Shown here: positions 13,297 through 23,619 of the stretch, piece after piece
How positions within the stretch are numbered: the first letter of the stretch is position 1
Layout of the letters: the number at the start of each line of letters is the position of its first letter
Origin: Plumapathes pennacea
Taxonomy: Eukaryota > Cnidaria > Anthozoa > Antipatharia > Myriopathidae
NCBI GenBank assembly: GCA_964036295.1
Contig: OZ038466.1
Location: forward strand, 16,154,001-16,218,000
Direction: 5' to 3'
DNA: 64,000 nt
The notes under the pieces: model-generated
The model's database searches: none
What the model saw: the letters and a program-made list of their open reading frames with translations, nothing else
What the model was told of the DNA's origin: nothing
Translations under genes and position numbers: made by a program

Positions 13297-16200
13297 ATTC
13301 TCCGCAGGTTATCACAGATCTACAGCAAGAGCTTGAGGCGCAGACAGAAGTGGTTTCCTTGATCGAAGAACAAATGAAAATCCTGGAATCCTTCCAGAAG
13401 GAGGCGCCACCGCAGCACCGAGGAGTGTGAGTTTGCACAGTTTTGCGGAGTTTCTTCGATGGACTTTTTTTATCCGTGATCTATTTAACAAATAAACCAG
13501 CTTCAAGCGTGCTCCGTTCAGAAAGAAAGCACGCAGCAAGTGAGGAGAGCACGAAAGAAGTGTAGGGAGAAACGCGAGCCGAAGGCGAGCGTTTTTCCCC
13601 ACTTCTTGAGTGCTCTCGGCACTTGCTAAGTGCTTTATTTCTGAACGGAGCACGCTTGAAGCTGGTTTATTTGTTTTATAACATAGAACTTCAAAACGTT
13701 CACAATAAAACTGTCTTCATTCATCAAAAATGTTGAAATGCTAACAGCGATGAAAAAATAGATTCTCCTAAACGGCTCGGCGGTCCGAATTGCCAAGTAA
13801 GTACAGTTTCGCATCAATTTTTCAACCAGGCCGTCTGTTCTATAAAATTAGACAACATCTCACAGTAAAGAACTATATTTCCTGTAGAACTTTGGACTAC
13901 AAGTACATGAAATCATACAGGCGGCTAGTGCATAAAATGCAAATTTGAAGGGAATCAACAAATGCTCCAACGGCCGACTCGAAAATTGTGTGAATGAAAA
14001 CTTACCGATTTCTTGACTCTACCTCATAGTACAATCATTTGAAGTCCGTCCGAAAATTCTTCAATCATTTTTTTCAGTCACATCGTCGGAAATTCTTTCT
14101 CTTGCATCACTACAAACACGTCTGTTCGTCTGTCTTCGCCGTTCATGTTCAGTGATTGCTCACGGCTGATCTTCTTCAACTGAATGATTTGCTCTCTCCT
14201 TCCTTGTTGAAGCATTCAACTTCATTCAAACAACCCACTGATGTAATTGTGACTCCCAAATATGCTGTACTTAGGGACAGTGCTTAAACCGAGTCGCTTT
14301 CCACGACGCTGACAAGAAACTTGCCGTTCTTCGACATAGATTTTCCCTCTCCAAACTGTTGAAGTGCTTTTTGATGAGGTCACGTTCTTTACCGATTCAC
14401 GGTGAACCGTACTAGCCGGTGCCTTCACTTAAAGCCAAATTTTATCTCGAAGTTGGACATTGGTGACTACTGCATTCTCGCAGTATTTTCTCTTTTTTTG
14501 CCAGAGGATGACGTAAGCGTGGTTTATAACTTATAAACCACGGGTAAGTGTGGTTTATACTCTGGCAAACCACGGTTTTCGACCAATCAGCGCGCGGCTT
14601 GTATCGTGACTATGTTATAAAAAAGTATATGCAGCGTCAAACTGTGCCCGATTTGTTAAATCGCGTGCGGTTTTAGGAGCAGGCGTGGTTCGGTCGGTTA
14701 GTGCGCGACCTTCCGAGCAAGACGTTCACGGTTTGATCCTCGGTGACCTCAACGTCTGTTTCGACTACTCTCTGTTCTGTGTGACTTGAGCTTTAGTGAT
14801 AGATAAAGTATGAGCGGCCGATCTGGCGGCTCGGCATTGTAAACGCCCTTAAAGATCGGACGCGAAAGAGTGACTGGATGTACATCATTGTTCTGCACAG
14901 TTATGCATACTAATCAATACGACAACAAATCTTTATCATTAATAATTCATCAGATCTTTATTGGCATTTACAAAGTTGACTTACATGCTGAGCTCGAATT
15001 GGCTTGCACACTTATGATTTATTAGTGAATTTTACAAATACCCTTAAAACGGAGCACCGTCGGTGTTCGTTGATAACATCCTGCAGAGCTGACGGAACAA
15101 CCGACGTTAATAAATAGAGAATAAGACATGGGCGTGGGGAGATTTGGAAAATGAACACGAGAAGTTATATTTTATATCTCCAAGCGTCCATGTAGTATTC
15201 TGCTTGTTTTATAAACTCTGGGGTGATACAGAGATTTCCGCCACTAAGAATTGCGAAAACATGCAAGATCACTGCTTGGCTGATATTAATACACGTAATT
15301 TTTTTCGTGCGTTTAAATACGACATTTCTCAGTGACGGAAATCTCTGTATCACACCAGAGTTTATGTAATAAAACAACTTTATCTTTACCTTTAGTTACT
15401 GGCTGTTCATGTGATCCTAACCCCGTGTGATTTGCTTGTCACCAGGTTAAGACAGAACTACGAGTTACAGAGACACCGACTGCGGGATGCCAAGGTTCGG
15501 CTGCAGGAGTTCGAGCAAGACTTGGGTCTTAAAAAAACGGAGAATAGAACTTTAGACAGGCACATGAACAGCATAAGGCCAAAGATTCTACAGCTGCAGC
15601 GCAGTAAACAACAATACGTCATGTGAGTGAGTCACTTGCTAAACGCTAGAGCGACTGTCCATTGCGGTTCTCGGATGACTGTCGCAAACTAAAACCAATA
15701 TATAGCACACCGCCAATCACAGAAGCTGTACGAAACACTTTCAACCAATCACAGAGGCTGTACGAAATACTTTCAACCGATCACAGAGGCTGTACGAAAC
15801 ACTTCCAACCAGTCAGAAGCCAAAGTAAATTCGCTTTTGATTTCACTTTGAAGAAGGTGCCAAGGAAACGCCATCGCCGCTTGCGTGAGAATATCGCAGT
15901 CAGGTTTTTGTTTTTGCTCCTGGCTGGCAAAGAATGCTGCTAAAACTTGTTTGGACCATTCCAAAGAAACGCAAAACCAAAGCACCCACACGATTACTTT
16001 CGACAGTCATCCGAAAACGGCTCAATTCCAAACTATTAGATTTATTTCCATGACTAAATTTATTTACCAGCAGATTTGTGCATAGCGTATGAGGGCCAGG
16101 GCCAGTGTCACAGCGACTACCTCGTCTTGGACGGGAGGGAGCATGAGTTGCAGTCCAGGGCCCGCGGTTGTTCAAAACACGATTATAGGTCTAAATTTTG

Positions 16201-18946
16201 TGTCATTTTTAAAGCTTAAAGTGTGAAGGTTTCCTTCACAACACGACTTCCATGATACGTTTTGAGCTGGAACAAGCTTTTGAGTCCGTCTTCGAACAAA
16301 ACTCTGCAGTTTGTTGCAGAGAGCAGAGAGGTCGAAAGAAAGTATTTGGTAAATCCTGGACTAGCTTAATTGGCTGTCTAACAAACCGGGCCATGCAGTG
16401 AATTCTCTATGTTTTAGTCTTAAAATGTATTTTTTGTTTTGTTTTGTTTTGTTGTTGTTTGTTTTTTCATTTCCCAGGGTGCTGACTGACAAAGGGTTGT
16501 CACCAGATGAAGTCAACGTAGAAGTCAACGTAGACGAGTAAGTTGATGAATCCCAGTTCTTATTTTATTTTACCTTGTTTTCTAGTTTCTTTTCTTTTCT
16601 TTCTTTCTTTCTTTCTTTTTTGAGGCTGCAATAATTTCCCGAGTTTGATCTAACTCACTCAGTATTCTTTATAGATAGTCGCTCAGACGATGTTTTTTCA
16701 TGTTTACATTGTTTATTTTTATGATTGTTATATTTTATACCGTGTCTCAACAAGTATATGTTGATAAAAGACAAGTATTACAGTTAGGTACTCTTACAGC
16801 GTAACTTCGGCGTAGAAAAGCAACAAAGACAAGCTTTGTGCATGTTCACACAACGCTTACTCTTTTTGTCTACGCCAGAGCTGTGCTCCAATATGAATCC
16901 TTTATACCTAGATATAAAAACAGCATCCAGCAATAATTGTACGTTCGTAAACACTTCAAATTTCATAGTATGGACAAGATTTCTATTCTGAGCGTTGTTT
17001 GGTGGTGGACAAAACCCCATCTCCTTGCAAATGTTTTATAGTATCATTTCCCCCTCGCGTCGTCGAGTAAGACGTGTTTTTGCAGCAGCCTGATTGCCTT
17101 TCCACATCAGCAGGTACAGAACTCCGCGAATTGATCTCTCCGAGTCCAACTGGAAATTTGGCGTCATGACCAGGTAAGCGATGCACTGACGTACGGACAC
17201 CCACGGGAAGCAGAAAGAGTGTCCATCACTGGAACTGTCCGCTTGCGAGAATGTGAAAATATAGAGTTTGACTGAGTTAGATTTTAAACGGGGTTTCGTA
17301 AATGCGCCCGTAAGTAGAGTGTCCACCTAGAGAGGTACAAGAAGTTCGAGTTCGACTTTGTCCTGCGAAGTTGACAGATTGATATATTGGACGTTGGTGT
17401 TGCTATTTTGTACGGGCTTGTACAAACATTCGGGGTAATTCGTGTATCCTCGCGCTACAATGCAATTTATAACAGTGACTTCGTTATTTGCGAACTACTA
17501 GAACCAGTCCCTTCCACAGCCTCTCGAGCATGCGCCGTAGAAGGTGAGACAGTTCTGGGTACGAGATTGTAAGTCATGATTATCCTAACTTACCGTAACT
17601 GAAATGCGAGTGCAGTATAAGGCCTGGCCAGTCTGCGATGAAAAAAAGTTCAAATTAAAAGTTGTGTCTGCTGCGCCCACCACAGGGACGAGGCCACGGT
17701 TATACTGGGTGGATCGCCGGACGGGACCTTCCTGATCCGGGAGAGTGCGAACAAGCGTGGGAACTTCGCGGCAGATGTTGTGTGAGTACAACACACTTAA
17801 GTGACAGTAGCTATCAGCTTTTGAACTCATAATACAAATGATCTCAGCCATTGTTAAGAGAACGTGAATTGATTCAGTGAGAGTTGTTGGTTACCGAATT
17901 TCCCGTACTTTATAACGTATCTCTGGTAAGACACAAAAACAAAATTGGAGTTCGTCACTCAGGAGGGTTTTAGGACAAACCAGTTATTTTCCCCGAGCTC
18001 TGCCAAGCTACTGGCACGAGCTTCAAAACGAGGCTGTCCTGGCATGACTGTTTACCTTGGAAATTTGTGCATGTATATATTCCCCAAATGAAACATGTGC
18101 ATCTCCTCTGTAAACGCCCTGGTGCTTTGGAGCGACAGGAAACTCTTGTTTTATGTCTGACGAATTTCGTGCCAGGTTAGCCTCGCTATCCAAGGTGGCG
18201 ACACCGAGCGAATAGTCGGGGTGCGGAACGCAACCTGGCACAATTCCCAATTTGAATACTTACTCTAGAGAACAGGAATTTTCCAAAGGAAACTTATTTT
18301 ATTAGCTTACCAGAAAATAATTGTTCCTGCATTCAAACCAATTTGGAACCCTCATACGGGGCGAGGAGATATCTGCGAATATCGCTGGTATTTATACTGT
18401 ATCGTGAATATCGCTGGTATTTATACTGTATCGTGAATATCGCTGGTATTTATACTGTATCGTCAATATCTTTGGTATTTATTAGCGAAGGTTTTTCTTT
18501 CTTTCTTTCTTTTTTGATAACTAGATGCAAATTGTTTTCATACGCCGATCCACTACTGGACGCCATATTGAATTTTAAACTTGAAAACATTGGGTGTGTG
18601 TTTTCAAGATTCGACCAAACGCAGGTGCATGCGCATCTCACTACACCCTTCCTTTGACACTTCGCATTTTGACCTGTTAAAACGTAGGACTGACTGGGTG
18701 TTCTTTGACCTTCATCTTCTTGGTTTGTTGTTATATCTTTCGTTCAGGTGTAACAATCAAGTGAAGCACATCGCCATTATGGAAAGTGAAGAGGGTTGCT
18801 ATGGTTTCGCCGAAAACTACACCAACTACCCAACACTGGTGGGACTAGTGAATCATTATCACAACGAATCTCTTGAAGTTCACAACAAAAGCCTAAGGAC
18901 TACGTTGAGATTTCCAATCAAGTTTATTCGGAATGTGTCCAGATGA
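326..18946 (+). CDS. PIK3R: p85-like class IA PI3-kinase regulatory subunit with SAM and C1 domains (5' partial)
   Basis: This is the adaptor that binds and restrains the p110 catalytic subunit and recruits it to phosphotyrosine sites. Twenty-two visible exons join in frame: 326-400, 1795-1842, 2193-2332, 3340-3555, 3776-3818, 4642-4752, 5601-5702, 6385-6549, 7053-7193, 8031-8127, 9178-9273, 10044-10129, 10221-10329, 10722-10817, 12350-12530, 12724-12855, 13308-13426, 15446-15622, 16478-16537, 17114-17173, 17686-17781 and 18748-18946. They give 848 residues. Domain order is C1-like (about 9-75), SAM (about 88-159), canonical C1 (about 178-227), RhoGAP/BH (about 246-430), SH2 with FIVRDS (about 468-568), iSH2 coiled coil (about 569-731) and SH2 with FLIRES (about 742-848). 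The BH-SH2-iSH2-SH2 part is collinear with vertebrate p85. An SH3 domain is not seen; it could lie upstream of the window. The exon 15 donor is GC. The first three exons are the least certain part. Confidence 0.93.
2532..2718. mobile_element. Fold-back MITE-like element in an intron
   Basis: Outer arms read AATTGGTTCATGCTT on the left and its near complement on the right. Inner arms around GGGAAGTTGGGAGAGCA and GAGTTGCTC also pair, leaving a short loop. No coding capacity is visible. It lies in the 1 kb intron before the SAM exon. Its layout resembles the elements at 13488 and 61368. Confidence 0.75.
3340..3555 (+). other. SAM domain exon of the p85-like gene
   Basis: One phase 0-0 exon of 216 nt encodes a whole sterile alpha motif. 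The helix signatures are visible: [10 protein letters not shown] at the start, [18 protein letters not shown] in the middle (the usual hydrophobic-IDG-LL-L pattern), LGQMGV, and a C-terminal [12 protein letters not shown] helix. SAM domains mediate homo- or hetero-oligomerisation and sometimes bind RNA or lipid. Because the exon is a symmetric phase 0-0 unit, it could have been gained by exon shuffling. Confidence 0.9.
4642..5702 (+). other. Canonical C1 domain exons of the p85-like gene
   Basis: Exons 4642-4752 and 5601-5702 encode a textbook C1 zinc finger with every spacing kept: H-x12-C-x2-C-x13-C-x2-C-x4-H-x2-C-x7-C. It begins at HTFVGQNF and ends at VVEC. A basic stretch rich in Arg (RRRMRRRR) and an acidic SEEDG patch follow, before the RhoGAP domain begins. 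C1 followed by RhoGAP is the order seen in chimaerins. This places a diacylglycerol- or lipid-binding type module directly before the BH domain. Actual ligand binding cannot be judged from sequence alone. Confidence 0.92.
7219..7420. mobile_element. Inverted-repeat MITE-like element in an intron
   Basis: The left arm contains ACCGTCTGCGAAACTGAG and CTTCCATGACGTC. The right arm contains GACGTCATGGAAG and GGCTCAGTTTTACGGACGGT, the reverse complements with a few differences. The element starts 20-30 bases after the donor of the 7053-7193 exon. It has no coding potential. Confidence 0.7.
8317..8531. mobile_element. MITE-like element with AGTCCACACTA-type ends
   Basis: The left end reads GGCTAAGTCCACACTAAT and the right end ATTAGTGTGGGCGGGGCCTTA, which are inverted copies. 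The interior is AT-rich with several AAACGCAT and CGTTTT words. A related but longer stretch lies at 35340-35715 inside the p50-like gene. Confidence 0.65.
9283..9580. repeat. Degenerate tandem repeat of TAAGTGTTGTGTCACGTA-type units
   Basis: Right after the exon ending at 9273, the sequence repeats words such as TAAGTGTTGTGTCACGTACC many times with decay. Weaker copies continue at about 9790-9900, beyond an inserted element. The unit is about 20 bp and irregular. Confidence 0.6.
9587..9769. mobile_element. MITE-like element with GCAAGCGCAA-rich inverted arms
   Basis: The ends read GGCTGGTTCACACG and CGTGTGAACCAGGCTT. Inside, GTAAAGCAAGCGCAAACGC is followed by an inverted copy, then by a second inverted copy extended with extra CGCTTG hexamers. 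The element sits inside the degenerate repeat around 9283-9900, in an intron. Confidence 0.75.
10857..11300. repeat. Dispersed element remnants in the intron between SH2 exons
   Basis: The start (GCGTTCGTTTGGCACTATGCCGG type) matches the ends of the element at 28590-29247. The part at about 11041-11215, containing CATGCAGCGTAAACTT and TGTATTTACGAAATGTCC, has a clear relative at about 58548-58715. No intact reading frame is supported. The following stretch up to 12349 shows only low-complexity and AT-rich sequence. Confidence 0.6.
13251..13296. repeat. GTT/TTG microsatellite next to a splice acceptor
   Basis: About fifteen copies of a TTG-type trinucleotide end 11 bases before the acceptor of the 13308 exon. 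The repeat takes the place of a normal pyrimidine tract, and length change here could alter splicing. A shorter CAG/AGC-type array lies at about 13082-13110. Confidence 0.9.
13488..13675. mobile_element. Large fold-back MITE-like element
   Basis: Arms of roughly 80-90 bp are inverted copies. The left starts AACAAATAAACCAGCTTC and the right ends GAAGCTGGTTTATTTGTT. The small loop reads GCGAGCCGAAGGCGAGCG. Open frames here are by-products of the palindrome. It lies in the intron between two iSH2 exons. Confidence 0.85.
14505..14600. repeat. Short inverted repeat with TGGTTTATA arms
   Basis: GTGGTTTATAACTTATAAACCAC is a near-perfect palindrome, followed by another GTGGTTTATACTCTGG copy and a CCAGAG relative just upstream. 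It is probably the remnant of a fold-back element. It has no coding potential. Confidence 0.55.
14681..14850 (+). mobile_element. tRNA-derived SINE-like sequence
   Basis: A tRNA-like head contains a GGTCGGTTAGTGCG stretch resembling an A box at about 14692. A B-box-like GGTTTGATCC lies at 14730-14739, the expected distance downstream. A unique body follows, ending near a TGGCGGCTCGGC stretch. No cloverleaf good enough for a working tRNA could be drawn. It lies in an intron of the p85-like gene. Confidence 0.5.
15713..15822. repeat. 32-bp tandem repeat, about 3.3 copies
   Basis: Units start at 15713, 15745, 15777 and 15809. Each begins CCAATCACAG or a close variant and continues with GCTGTACGAAA. 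It lies just after the exon ending at 15622. Confidence 0.85.
18377..18483. repeat. 29-bp tandem repeat, about 3.6 copies
   Basis: The unit GAATATCGCTGGTATTTATA plus nine bases is repeated head to tail, nearly without change, in the last intron of the p85-like gene. The final copy carries CAATATCTTTGG in place of GAATATCGCTGG. Confidence 0.88.
18575..18635. repeat. Palindromic CTTGAAAACAT element
   Basis: TTGAAAACATTGGGTGTGTG is followed by TTTTCAAGATTCGACCAAAC. The same palindrome with better symmetry is at 45288-45352. Together they mark a small dispersed element family. Confidence 0.65.
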
Positions 18947-19335
18947 CCGCCCAAGTGTTCATGAAGCCGAATGGAGATAGCAAACACGTGATAAGGCCAT
19001 GTGACACAAAGCAATTCTCCTTGCAACTTGCAACGCAGTGTTGCCGACGGCAATCATTGCAAGTTGCTGTGCGGTGCCAGACGCTCTCAACTTTGTAGCT
19101 TGCATGCAACGTTGCGAAAAGTAGAAGATTGTTCTACTTCTCCTTGCGAGACGAGTTGCAAAGAGGTGTTCCACAAGCAAGATCAACTTGTCTCACAATG
19201 GCATTGCGTTGCAAGTAAAATTGCTTTATGTAGAAGGACGTGTTAGACTTAGAGGTTACGTTTTAGAATGTCACGTTTTTAGCTAAATTTTATAAGCTAC
19301 ATAGGTTTTCAAAATTTTTTTAGACTTTTTTTTAC

Positions 19336-19341
19336 AATAAA
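19336..19341 (+). terminator. Candidate polyadenylation signal of the p85-like gene
   Basis: An AATAAA hexamer lies 390 bases after the stop codon at 18946 and is the first good one seen. Between stop and signal is an inverted-repeat-rich stretch with many TTGCAA words (about 19010-19225), probably an element inside the 3' UTR. Confidence 0.5.
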
Positions 19342-19715
19342 GAGGCCTGACATGACCAACATGGCTAACATGGCGGTGAAAGGGAGAACGCATGTGTGAA
19401 AACTACGAAAAAAAGACCAACGAAAGACCAGAGCCGCATTTTTAAAGCAATAATGTCTGGAAATTGTATTTTTCTTATCGTATAAATCCGCAGATTGAGA
19501 AAAGCTATTATTCTTCCCGCAATCTAGCCGTGTAAACTCGGGCTAAACGGGTTTTACTTGCTTGTAGAATTTTAATTTGTAAAGTCGAAACATTTGTTCC
19601 TTTTGGTATCTCGCTAAATTATTTTGAAATAGAAAGCACAATATTTTGTTCAATTCCCGGTGATTTTACGTAAAAAAAAAAAAAAAAAAAAAATTATGAA
19701 AAAGTAATGTAGGTG

Positions 19716-19845
19716 TTGGTTGCCTCTGTTTCAAGGCGAGGCTTCTTATGAATATGAATTTGATTTGCATGAAAAATGAAAACTAATTTTCATAAGAAAG
19801 GCTTCGTTTTGAAACAGGCAAACTGTATCTCGAAAATGGCGTACA
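19716..19845. mobile_element. MITE-like element, copy 1 of a pair
   Basis: TTGCCTCTGTTTCAAGGCGAGG on one side pairs with CTTCGTTTTGAAACAGGCAA on the other. The core AAAATGAAAACTAATTTTCA is flanked by TTCTTATGAA and CATAAGAAAG. A second copy lies at 50936-51107 with the same core. Confidence 0.8.
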
Positions 19846-20560
19846 ACTATGACGGAACTTTTCCACGTCCAATATCAGAATGCAGATTCTCCTAATGATT
19901 CAAGTAATACAGTGAGAGTTTTTACCTGATCAAAGGTGTCAAAAGCCAAGTTCTATAAACTGGTGAGAGACGAAAAGAAAATTGAAGTAGATCACATTCA
20001 TAGTAATGGTTGCAAGCTGTTTAGAACTGAGCAGATGTTTTAATCTTTTTGGAATACATGTTGTTTAGTTTGGCATTTCGTCGGTAAACTCGTAGAAGGA
20101 ACACTGTTGATTTAAGTGACCTGTGCGATTCCAGCAAAATAGCAAAGCTTTCAAATTAATATATTCATAAGGCCCATGCATAAGTTACAACTACCTGGTG
20201 TCCGTATTCGGTTGCTTTTCTTAACTCGCAGGAGTTTTTTTATCTTGCACCTTTGTTATATTTTGTAATTATTTTCTGCTTTCCTATTGTGGAAATAAAA
20301 TGTAGCTTTCGAGTAGGGGAGATAGCGCGGGCTTAGCGAAGGATGTGCCACCTTTTTGCTCGGTTTGTTTTCGTTGTTTCTCTTGTCACTATCGGTGATT
20401 GTTTGTTTGTTCGTTTATTTGTTTGCAGTGAGTCTGAAATCTGTACGAATTTTTTATGACCTGATACACCCGCGTATACGCAAATAAGTCAAAAGCAAGT
20501 CCTTTCAGAGGTCGAACGATTGCCCGTGCAATCACAGAATTACTAAACCCAGGTGATTTA
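19846..20560. other. Spacer downstream of the p85-like gene
   Basis: No supported gene is seen. The stretch is AT-rich with short ORFs only. An AATAAA-like hexamer occurs near 20295. Nothing here could be assigned to a family by eye. Confidence 0.5.
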
Positions 20561-20940
20561 ATTATTGTCCATTCAATGCGTCGTCACGCAGCATCCGGCG
20601 CTTTTTGGAGAACTTGCCAAATTGAAAACCAGACACGTTCGGTCCGTGGGGGTCCGTGGGTCTTCCGTCCATTCAATTTTCGTATAAATTACAAAATCAT
20701 AAATTAAATATCGAAGTTTCCAATTTTCATATTTTATCGTTTATGCGGCAATGAAAATTAGAAATTCATCTTGGGCTTTGCATCGATGTATATTTTCAAA
20801 AATCCAAAATTAAATTTGGTTTTCCGATTTCTCCTTTCCGATGTGTTCGAAAATCAGAAATCTAACCACCAGTTTTCCTTTTCCATCCGCTGAAAAGCGG
20901 CAAAAACGGACGCATACTTCGTATGATTCGAACGGGAGAT

Positions 20941-21490
20941 CAATTTTCAATTCTCGTACATACGAAAATTGAAACATCAAATTTTGACAAAATTTCCCGA
21001 GGGGGAGGGTATGGCTAGTCTGTTTCGGCTGCTAGTTTCCCGAGTGTGTGAGGGAACTTGGTTCTTCGTTTGCCAAGGGGAGGGGACACGGGATTTTCTG
21101 GACCACTCTTAACCCGAAAATGGCGGCGCACAAGAGGTTTAATTTGTAAAGACGACGAATTGATGTGCGATTGCCTGAGTCTAAACGAGTCCGAACGTTC
21201 GGCGGCCATACTTAACCCACATCGGCGCCTAATCTTTGGCGTTTCTATTCCACAGTCATTACCACACTTTGAAAATATAGGCAATCGCACATCAATTCAT
21301 CGTCTTTACGAAATAAAGCTCTTGCGCGCCGCCGTTTTCGGGCTAAGAATGGTCCAGACCGTGTCCCCTCCCCTACAAACGAAGAGCCAAGTACCACACA
21401 CTCGGGAAACTAGCAGCCGAAACAGACTAGCCATACACTCCCCCTCGGGAAATTTTGTCAAAATTCGATGTTTCAATTTTCGTATCTACG
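20941..21490. mobile_element. Long inverted repeat with arms over 200 bp (non-autonomous DNA element)
   Basis: The left arm (about 20941-21174) contains AAATTTCCCGAGGGGGAGGG, GAAAATGGCGGCGCACAAGA and ATTGATGTGCGATTGCC. The right arm (about 21281-21490) contains the reverse complements in reversed order. The middle of about 100 bp is unpaired. Outer sequence with TTCGTATA/ATTTTCG words suggests the element may start as early as 20640. Reading frames inside are products of the arms. No transposase is present. Confidence 0.85.
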
Positions 21491-22185
21491 CGTTGAAATT
21501 GTCGCGGTGTTTCCGTTGCCCGAGATGCTTCCGGTCACACAGAGAAATTGATTGTCTTGGGTGATATTTGATCATCCTTACGAAAATAATTGTTTTTGGC
21601 GGGAATTCTATTTTAAGATGGAGCCGGAGAATTTGAGAGCTATAGGTGGTCTGCTGTCGATTTTGTTTGTCCTTCTCTGTCACCGAAATAAGTTCAATGT
21701 GTTGATTAGCCAAGTACTTTTACTGAGGATCGAGATTTTATTCAGAAAAGGTCGAGAATATTTACGTTGCAGACCGTATACAACGAAGTAGAAAATAATT
21801 GGGGTATTTTAACTTTCCCAAGAAAGAAGAGCGCTAAGAATTGGTTTTTCCTTTATTTTCGTGATTCCAAATTCAAGTTTCAACAAAAAAGTAGAATAGA
21901 GTTCTAAAGTGCTTACGTCACGTTTCCTTGGGGACCAAAAATTTAGTTCCAAACAATCCAATATGGCGTCGTGCGGAGCAGATGTCTCCAAACACTGACC
22001 TGTTGTGTTGCGTTTCTTTTGCTTGAAACATGACTGAAATATTACTGGCATGTCCGTTGACACAACACGCGATTATTTACGATGAAATAGCCTTTCATAA
22101 TTGTTTTCTTTTTAATAAATGTTCCTTGTATTCTTGATAATGCGACTGTTTTGTCGTTCGACTGGAGATTTGCCGAGTCGCTCGC

Positions 22186-23540
22186 ATGCAAAAACATTTT
22201 CCTACTTTGGTTTTCATCTTTATCATGCTTTCTATTTCTTCACTTGCTTCGTTCTTTGCTGGGGAGCAGAAGTCAATAGATCGTGGCGAAAATCACTACA
22301 AGTCGGACCACATAGTGCGCTTCACTTACTCTGCCGGGGTGATCCGCGGGGAAGTGCAAGCAAGCATGAAACAAAAGTCGTACAGCGTGACGGTAAGTTA
22401 GCAAACGAGTCGTTCGATCGAGTTTCGGTTCGCGTGCCTTGCTTGCCGGCTGATTTACGATCTTTTCAGGTCTACCTTGACAATCAAATGGGTATAACAA
22501 GCACGGAATGCGAGTGTCCACGCGGCGAATTCAAGTGTAGTCACGCAGCCGCGCTTTTCATCTACGGGATCCACAATCTGAGCAGAACAGACATTGAATG
22601 CCAGTGGAAACGTAAGAAAAGTAGCACAAGTTGCCATCAGTCGGCAGCGGAGATGTTTCCCCTGCCGAAAGAATTTGAACCTCTGGGGAGGGAGCCCAAC
22701 GAAGCCGACCGAAGTTGGTTGTACGACCAACTTCGAAACTACGGCAAGTTCACCGGCCTTTGTTGGCTGATGAGCCCTGAACCGCAACCCGCATCCCAGC
22801 TACCCCTGAAAACGATCGAGGACATTTTATTTTCTGAAGATTTTTTGAAACAAACAACAACGGAGAATCAATTGGCTCATTTCATTGATGTAGTTAAAGT
22901 AAACAAAGATATTATTAAACGCGTAAGCGAAATGACAACTGGTCAGAGAAACAATCCAGCCTGGCACCAAGCAAGGAAAGGTAGGCTGACTGCAAGCAAC
23001 TTTGGGGTGGTTCTTAAAGCAAAGCGAGCCACTCCCTCACTCATAAAACGGCTGCTTGGGGAGTATGACATCTGCAAGGTGAGGGCAGTTGCTTGGGGAG
23101 TGGACAACGAGTCCCTAGCCATTCAGTGCTTCAGCCAGATATCTGGAATTCAGCCTGTTGAAACTGGCCTTTGGTTGGATGAGGGTGGGGTATTGGGTGC
23201 ATCTCCAGATGGCCTCATAGGGGATGATGGAGTGCTTGAGGTCAAGTGCCCATATACTTTCAAAAATGAATTGATTGCGAAGGCTGCACAGAACAGCTCT
23301 TTCTGCCTGGGAAAAAATAATGGGCAGTTCTTTCTGAAGCAGGACCATGTCTATTGGCACCAAGTACAAGGGCAAATGTTCCTCACAAACCGAACAATGT
23401 GCCACTTTGTTGTGTGGACAACAAAAGAGACTGCTGTGATCAAGATTCCAAGGGATGAGAATTGGAAACCCAACATTGACATTATGACTGACTTTTATTT
23501 TCACCATATTTTTCCAAAAATAGTTGAAGGAGAATTGTAA
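22186..23540 (+). CDS. Transposon-encoded SWIM zinc finger and YqaJ-like nuclease
   Basis: Two exons are proposed, 22186-22392 and 22470-23540, because the joined frame reads smoothly from RGEVQASMKQKSYSVT into VYLDNQMGITS and the SWIM motif. An unspliced reading from 22119 is also open but gives a less credible N-terminus. The SWIM finger is CECPRGEFKCSHAAAL. The YqaJ-type PD-(D/E)xK nuclease core shows RKGRLTASNFG, WGVDNESLA, GASPDGLIGDDG with the acidic Asp, LEVKCPY with the E-x-K pair, and HQVQGQMF. These are the expected catalytic residues, so the enzyme could still be intact. Its role in transposition is not established; an end-processing or recombination role is inferred. The true first exon is uncertain. 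Confidence 0.8.
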
Positions 23541-23619
23541 ATATAACTTCAGCCCCACAATGAAATAGATAACTTTGTCTGCTTTGTTGCAATAAATATT
23601 TCCCCGATGATATTAATCA

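Noticed and set aside
13242..13430. Reading frame starting with a poly-Cys run
   Set aside because: The Cys run is a translated microsatellite. Only the part after the acceptor at 13308 is a real exon.
21058..21564. Open frame of 168 residues on the plus strand
   Set aside because: It lies almost wholly in the arms of a long inverted repeat, has no motif and mirrors itself on the other strand.
22119..22185. Unspliced upstream start for the YqaJ-like protein
   Set aside because: The continuous frame from 22119 is open, but the spliced reading through 22392/22470 gives a better fit to the SWIM-containing N-terminus.
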